Assembly: GCA_947587565.1 (NCBI GenBank)
Contig: CANPYA010000018.1
Location: 1 to 16,159, forward strand
Length of the DNA: 16,159 bases
Direction: 5' to 3'
DNA from: an uncultured Bacilli bacterium
Lineage (GTDB): Bacteria > Bacillota_I > Bacilli_A > RF39 > UBA660
Part shown: positions 12,678 through 16,159 of the stretch, piece by piece
How positions within the stretch are numbered: the stretch's first letter is position 1
Layout of the letters: each line of letters begins with the position of its first letter
Notes under the pieces: model-generated
Seen by the model: the letters and a program-made list of their open reading frames with translations, nothing else
Told to the model about the DNA's origin: nothing
The model's database searches: none
Position numbers and translations under genes: made by a program

Positions 12678-13816
12678 TTTTCTTGGATATATTCTAGAGC
12701 CTTTAAGTTATGATAAGCAACATATTCTAAAGTAGCACCACCACCACTGGAAATGTATGTAAAGTTTTTTTCATTGTCAAGTAATTTGACACTACTAGCG
12801 GTGTCTCCTCCACCAATATAAGTTTTAGCACTACTCTCTTTTAAAGCATCAAGTAAATTTTTAGTTCCTTTTGAGTATTCTTGCTCTTCAAATTTACCAC
12901 AAGTTCCGTTGAAGAATACTAATTTAGCATCAATAAATAAATCTTTATTAATTAAATTATCATAAATAATATCGTTATCTTGAATGTTTGTTAGATTAAC
13001 TTCTAAATTAACATTATCTCTTAAAATAGTAAATTCTGGAGTATAACTTATCTTATCTGCATACTTATCTAAAATAATTTTAACATTATTTATGATTTCT
13101 TCATCAGTACTTACTAAACTACTACCTACATTATAACCTTGAACTTTTAAGAAAGTATTTAAAATACCACCCGTTAAAATTAATTTATCACACCTTTTTA
13201 CTAGTTCATTAATTATCCCGATTTTATCATCAACTTTCGCTCCACCCATTACAACTACAAATGGATGTTCTTGAACACTAACTAATGGTTCTAAATTTTT
13301 AAGTTCTGTTTCTACTAAAAAACCTAAATAAGTATCTAAATATTTACTTAAACCTGCGGTTGAAGAATGGGCCCGGTGCATGGAAGCAAAAGCATCAATA
13401 ACAAACGCATCAGCAAAACTCGCCCAATACTTAGCCAGTTCTAAATCATTTTGACTCTCCCTTTTTTCTGGAACATCAGTAAATCTAGTATTTTCAACTA
13501 AAAATAATTGCTTATTAGAATCGTTAATTTCTTCTAAATTTAAAGGATCTTTTATAAATTCTAAGTCATAATATTGTTTTAAATATTCATAAACGATATT
13601 TAAACTATTCTTTTCTTTATCTTCTTCCGTTTTTACCCTTCCAAAATGACTTAATAAAATAACCTTATTATTATTTTTTAATAGATAATCAATCGTTTCT
13701 CTACTTTTCATTATTTTACTAGCATCAGTTATCACTCCATCTTTAACCGGAACATTAAAATCACACCGTAATAAAACCTTTTTATTAGTAATCTTTTCTT
13801 CACTTAAATATTGCAT
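12665..13816 (-). CDS. pgk: Phosphoglycerate kinase
   Basis: This 383-residue glycolytic enzyme makes ATP from 1,3-bisphosphoglycerate and ADP. In order are RCDFNVP, SHFGRV, ENTRF, DAFASMHRAHSSTAG, GGAKVDDKIG, LTGGILNTFLKVQGYNVG, FFNGTCGKFE, YIGGGDTASS and SSGGGATLEYV, so both domains and the hinge are complete. It is a divergent member: HLGRP has become HFGRV, the usual NGPMG has become NGTCG, and it is slightly short. The essential substrate Arg and the nucleotide-binding glycines remain. AGGAG precedes the ATG by 7 nt. It follows the NADAR gene by 14 bp and ends in a strong terminator. Confidence 0.97.
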   Translation of the reverse strand: MQYLSEEKITNKKVLLRCDFNVPVKDGVITDASKIMKSRETIDYLLKNNNKVILLSHFGRVKTEEDKEKNSLNIVYEYLKQYYDLEFIKDPLNLEEINDSNKQLFLVENTRFTDVPEKRESQNDLELAKYWASFADAFVIDAFASMHRAHSSTAGLSKYLDTYLGFLVETELKNLEPLVSVQEHPFVVVMGGAKVDDKIGIINELVKRCDKLILTGGILNTFLKVQGYNVGSSLVSTDEEIINNVKIILDKYADKISYTPEFTILRDNVNLEVNLTNIQDNDIIYDNLINKDLFIDAKLVFFNGTCGKFEEQEYSKGTKNLLDALKESSAKTYIGGGDTASSVKLLDNEKNFTYISSGGGATLEYVAYHNLKALEYIQENAKN

Positions 13817-13830
13817 TATTTCTCTCCTAA

Positions 13831-14445
13831 CTATTTATCTACAATTTTTAAAAATTCATGTAAGGCATTAAGCATATATTCAAATTCGTACCTTGTAAAT
13901 ACCGTTTTATTTTTATCAACCTCTCCCATAATATGTAAAATAGGTAAAGGACAATTTTTAATGGCATTCCGATAAAAAGGATTTTGAATTGCACTTATAT
14001 ATAATTCATCAATTAAATCAGTATATTCTTTAGAATCTCTTTTAATTCTTTGCCCCATAAAATAAATATAACCATCTTTTTGCCAATCATAATCCGATGT
14101 GGCTTTTAAAACTAAAGCTTCTTTCCCACTATAGTTAAAAAGTTCTTTTTGTAATTTTTTTTGAGGAAACTTAATGCCTTGAAAAAATGCTTCTAAAGAA
14201 TTTATGGTATAACCTTTAAATTTAAATTTATAAGGAAATAAATTAGATAATAATTTAGGAAATGTTCCTTTTAAATTATAACCAACATTAATCCATTTTT
14301 CACTTTCTCCAATATAACCATTTTCATCTTTTATTAAAAGACCTTCACAATATATTTTATCGTCTTTTTCTTCTAAATTTAATTCTTTAAAAGTATAAGT
14401 GTTTTTAAATTTCTTAAACTTATCTAATTCTTTTTTATACTTCAT
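13831..14445 (-). CDS. NADAR-family (YbiA-like) N-glycosidase
   Basis: This 204-residue soluble protein has the NADAR landmarks in order: LSNLFPYKFKFKGYTINSLEAFFQGIKF (about residues 66-93), SGKEA, YFMGQRIKRDSKEY near 148-161, an AIQNPFYRNAI helix, and a terminal FTRYEFEYML segment. NADAR enzymes cleave N-glycosidic bonds in ADP-ribose derivatives. Known roles include ADP-ribosyl-guanine removal from DNA and YbiA-type handling of riboflavin intermediates. The ribosome binding site is weak. It lies directly upstream of pgk and downstream of gapA, behind the gapA terminator and an extended -10 promoter, so it heads the pgk transcript. The substrate cannot be told from sequence. Confidence 0.82.
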   Translation of the reverse strand: MKYKKELDKFKKFKNTYTFKELNLEEKDDKIYCEGLLIKDENGYIGESEKWINVGYNLKGTFPKLLSNLFPYKFKFKGYTINSLEAFFQGIKFPQKKLQKELFNYSGKEALVLKATSDYDWQKDGYIYFMGQRIKRDSKEYTDLIDELYISAIQNPFYRNAIKNCPLPILHIMGEVDKNKTVFTRYEFEYMLNALHEFLKIVDK

Positions 14446-14466
14446 ATAATCACCATATCTACTAAC

Positions 14467-14475
14467 ATTTTAACA
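14467..14475 (-). promoter_or_regulatory. Extended -10 promoter for NADAR-pgk
   Basis: TGTTAAAAT on the minus strand (14475-14467) fits an extended -10, 16 bp after the gapA T-tract begins to end and about 20 bp before the NADAR ATG. There is no clear -35. Confidence 0.45.
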
Positions 14476-14487
14476 TAATTAGGAAGA

Positions 14488-14515
14488 CAAAAAAAGAATT
14501 TCGTTAGAAACTCTT
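14488..14515 (-). terminator. Rho-independent terminator of gapA
   Basis: On the minus strand AAGAGTTTC pairs with GAAATTCTT (9 bp, one G-U) around a TAAC loop, followed by TTTTT. It separates gapA from NADAR-pgk. Confidence 0.88.
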
Positions 14516-14526
14516 TACAAATTATA

Positions 14527-15531
14527 TTATTTAAACATTACTTTAGCACATCTAAGCATTTGAGCAGTATAACCTAATTCATTATCATACCAAGCGACAA
14601 TTTTATATAATTTCTTACCATTGACTTCGACTACATTTGTAAGTAAAGTATCTACTAAAGCCCCAACTCTTTTACCAATAATATCGCTAGATACAATTGG
14701 ATCTTCGGTAACTTTTAAAGCTAAACTTTGGCTAGCCATAAAAGTTTTATTAATTTCTTCAACAGTTGGATTATTTCGAAGTTCTACCGTTACATCAATT
14801 AATGAACCATCTGGAACCGGTACGCGGTAAGCAACTCCATCTAAACGACCTTGTAATTCCGGAATAACTAAACCAATCGCATTAGCAGCACCCGTAGATG
14901 CTGGAATAATGTTTTGACTCGCAGCTCTTCCACGTCTAGCATAAATACCTTTTTTATGGGCAATATCTAAAGTTTCTTGATCATTAGTAAAAGCATGAAT
15001 TGTACTCATAAAACCTTTTTCAACCCCAAAATGATCATTTAAAACTTTTAATACTGGGGCTAAACAATTGGTAGTACAACTAGCAGATGAAACAACTTCT
15101 TCCGTACCATCTAAGATATTTTCATTAACACCATACACAATTGTTTTCATCTCACCCTTACCTGGTGCCGAAATCAAAACTTTTTTAGCACCAGCCATAA
15201 TATGTTTCTTAGCATCTTCTAATTTAGTAAATGCACCAGTGCATTCTAAAACTAAATCGACATTTAAATCTTTCCAAGGTAAGTTAGCGGGATCTTTTTC
15301 GGAAAACACTTTAATTCTCTTTTGACCAGCCACAACTATTTCATTTTTTTCAAAAGTTATTTCATTTTCATGAAACGTTCTATGAACAGTATCATATTTA
15401 ACTAAATACGCTAATTGTTCCGCATTTGTTAAATCATTGATTGCCACAATATCAAAATCCCTTTCGGTAATCATTTCTCTAAAGGCAATACGACCAATTC
15501 GACCAAAACCATTAATAGCAACTCTAATCAT
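14527..15531 (-). CDS. gapA: Glyceraldehyde-3-phosphate dehydrogenase, NAD-type
   Basis: This 334-residue enzyme oxidises glyceraldehyde-3-phosphate to 1,3-bisphosphoglycerate. NGFGRIGR at residues 8-15 binds the dinucleotide, and Asp33 favours NAD over NADP. SASCTTNC holds the catalytic Cys152, with His179 as its partner, and WYDNELGY is near the end. The start at 15531 (second of two ATGs) puts AGGAGG 5 nt upstream. The first ATG is only 2 nt from it. The start overlaps the kinase stop by 8 nt, and the Shine-Dalgarno lies in the kinase's last codons, so translation is likely coupled. The long HKKGIYARRGRAAS form of the loop is typical of Bacilli/Mollicutes-type GapA. Confidence 0.98.
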   Translation of the reverse strand: MIRVAINGFGRIGRIAFREMITERDFDIVAINDLTNAEQLAYLVKYDTVHRTFHENEITFEKNEIVVAGQKRIKVFSEKDPANLPWKDLNVDLVLECTGAFTKLEDAKKHIMAGAKKVLISAPGKGEMKTIVYGVNENILDGTEEVVSSASCTTNCLAPVLKVLNDHFGVEKGFMSTIHAFTNDQETLDIAHKKGIYARRGRAASQNIIPASTGAANAIGLVIPELQGRLDGVAYRVPVPDGSLIDVTVELRNNPTVEEINKTFMASQSLALKVTEDPIVSSDIIGKRVGALVDTLLTNVVEVNGKKLYKIVAWYDNELGYTAQMLRCAKVMFK

Positions 15532-16159
15532 CATTTCCTCCTATAAATTCTCTTAATATTGAGTCATCACTTACATATTCTCCTGGTATTGAATAAAACA
15601 TTTTTAAGAAGTTCAATAATCTTCTTGCTTCTTCATAATAATTGCTTTCAACATTTATACTTCTTAAAAGTGGTTCAACATAAACTTTTAAAACCCCAAC
15701 TTCATAAGCTAATGCCGTATTAATTATAACATCAGCTTGATGAATATATGGGAATATATATTTTTCTTCCCCATTTCTGACACTCTGCCATGAGTGAATG
15801 GTATTATTAACATCATAGTTTCTTGTCCTGTTATCCCTAACTATTCTTCTCAGTAATCTTAAATCTATTGTTGATATATAATTATGTTTATCGATATTTA
15901 AAGGAATAAAGGGACTTAAATAAATTTTATATTTGTATTTACTATCAATTGATTTTAATAATTCATCATTTAAAGCATGTAAGCCCTCGATAAGTATTAT
16001 GCTATTTTCTTGTAATTTTATAATATTATTATCATATTCTTTTTTACCACTTACAAAGTTAAATGTTGGCATACTTACTTCTTCATTATTTAATAATCTT
16101 CTTAAAGTATCATTAAATAAATCTAAATCAATGGCTTCTAAACATTCAAAGTCATAATT
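15524..16159 (-). CDS. Uridine kinase-type nucleoside kinase (partial, 5' end outside window)
   Basis: The 211 C-terminal residues are visible, and the frame stays open to the right edge; the first readable residues are NYDFECLEAIDLDLF. Features are MPTFNFVSGKKEY, the Walker-B-like IILIEGLHALND, then STIDLRLLRRIVRDNRTRNY, and SVRNGEEKYIFPYIHQADVIINTALAYE. This is the PRK/uridine-kinase P-loop family, specifically the type often annotated as a nucleoside kinase with an N-terminal TGS domain in Clostridia and Bacilli; that part and the P-loop would lie outside the window. It would salvage uridine/cytidine to the monophosphate. It overlaps gapA by 8 nt. Confidence 0.88.
   Translation of the reverse strand, partial: NYDFECLEAIDLDLFNDTLRRLLNNEEVSMPTFNFVSGKKEYDNNIIKLQENSIILIEGLHALNDELLKSIDSKYKYKIYLSPFIPLNIDKHNYISTIDLRLLRRIVRDNRTRNYDVNNTIHSWQSVRNGEEKYIFPYIHQADVIINTALAYEVGVLKVYVEPLLRSINVESNYYEEARRLLNFLKMFYSIPGEYVSDDSILREFIGGNDD

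Overview
The window is about 16 kb of very AT-rich DNA from a spore-forming member of the Bacillota. Evidence for sporulation is direct: spo0A, spoIIR, spoIID and a spoIIQ-type gene are all present. The genetic code looks standard, since TGA is a stop (pgk ends in TGA) and Trp is TGG. The base composition, compact gene packing and divergent pgk suggest an uncultured gut Bacilli lineage near the Erysipelotrichia/RF39 groups rather than a classical Bacillus. That placement is inference. No rRNA, tRNA, CRISPR array or insertion sequence was seen. All genes but one lie on the minus strand.

Reading in the direction of transcription (right to left), the first block is central metabolism: the 3' part of a uridine-kinase-type nucleoside kinase, gapA (8-nt overlap), a terminator, then a NADAR-family ADP-ribose glycosidase gene followed by pgk. 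Next comes spo0A, with two Spo0A-box-like sites one helical turn apart upstream, and then the only plus-strand gene, a small orphan of colicin-immunity-like appearance. A sporulation/membrane block follows: spoIIR, mntP, a membrane-anchored protein with three paired-cysteine repeats, and an overlapping 56-codon membrane peptide gene. murA then has its own strong sigma-A promoter and a structured leader of about 165 nt, followed by a degenerate SGNH-hydrolase-like gene and rpmE (zinc-type L31).

The left part contains a rhomboid protease gene and two tandem CPBP proteases, then rpiB, a YwzB (DUF1146) gene, spoIID, spoIIQ, an unrecognised gene in the place where Bacillus has spoIIID-mbl, a cold-shock protein gene and hpf. 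The associations rpmE/spoIIR/mntP/rpiB and ywzB/murA/spoIID/spoIIQ recall the Bacillus subtilis ywl-ywm chromosomal neighbourhood, rearranged.

The observations most worth following are these. (1) The 3' end of rpmE, including its last ~13 codons, terminator and flank, is duplicated 796 bp away and forms the C-terminus of the rhomboid gene. (2) The csp promoter has the architecture of a Spo0A-activated promoter: tandem 0A boxes and a 22-bp -35/-10 spacing. (3) spoIIR and spoIIQ have matching sigma-F-like promoters. (4) The SGNH protein and the spoIIQ LytM domain have lost their catalytic residues. (5) The gene downstream of spoIIQ may be an eroded actin-fold protein. (6) A NADAR gene sits between gapA and pgk. 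(7) A small overlapping membrane gene lies between the repeat-protein gene and murA.
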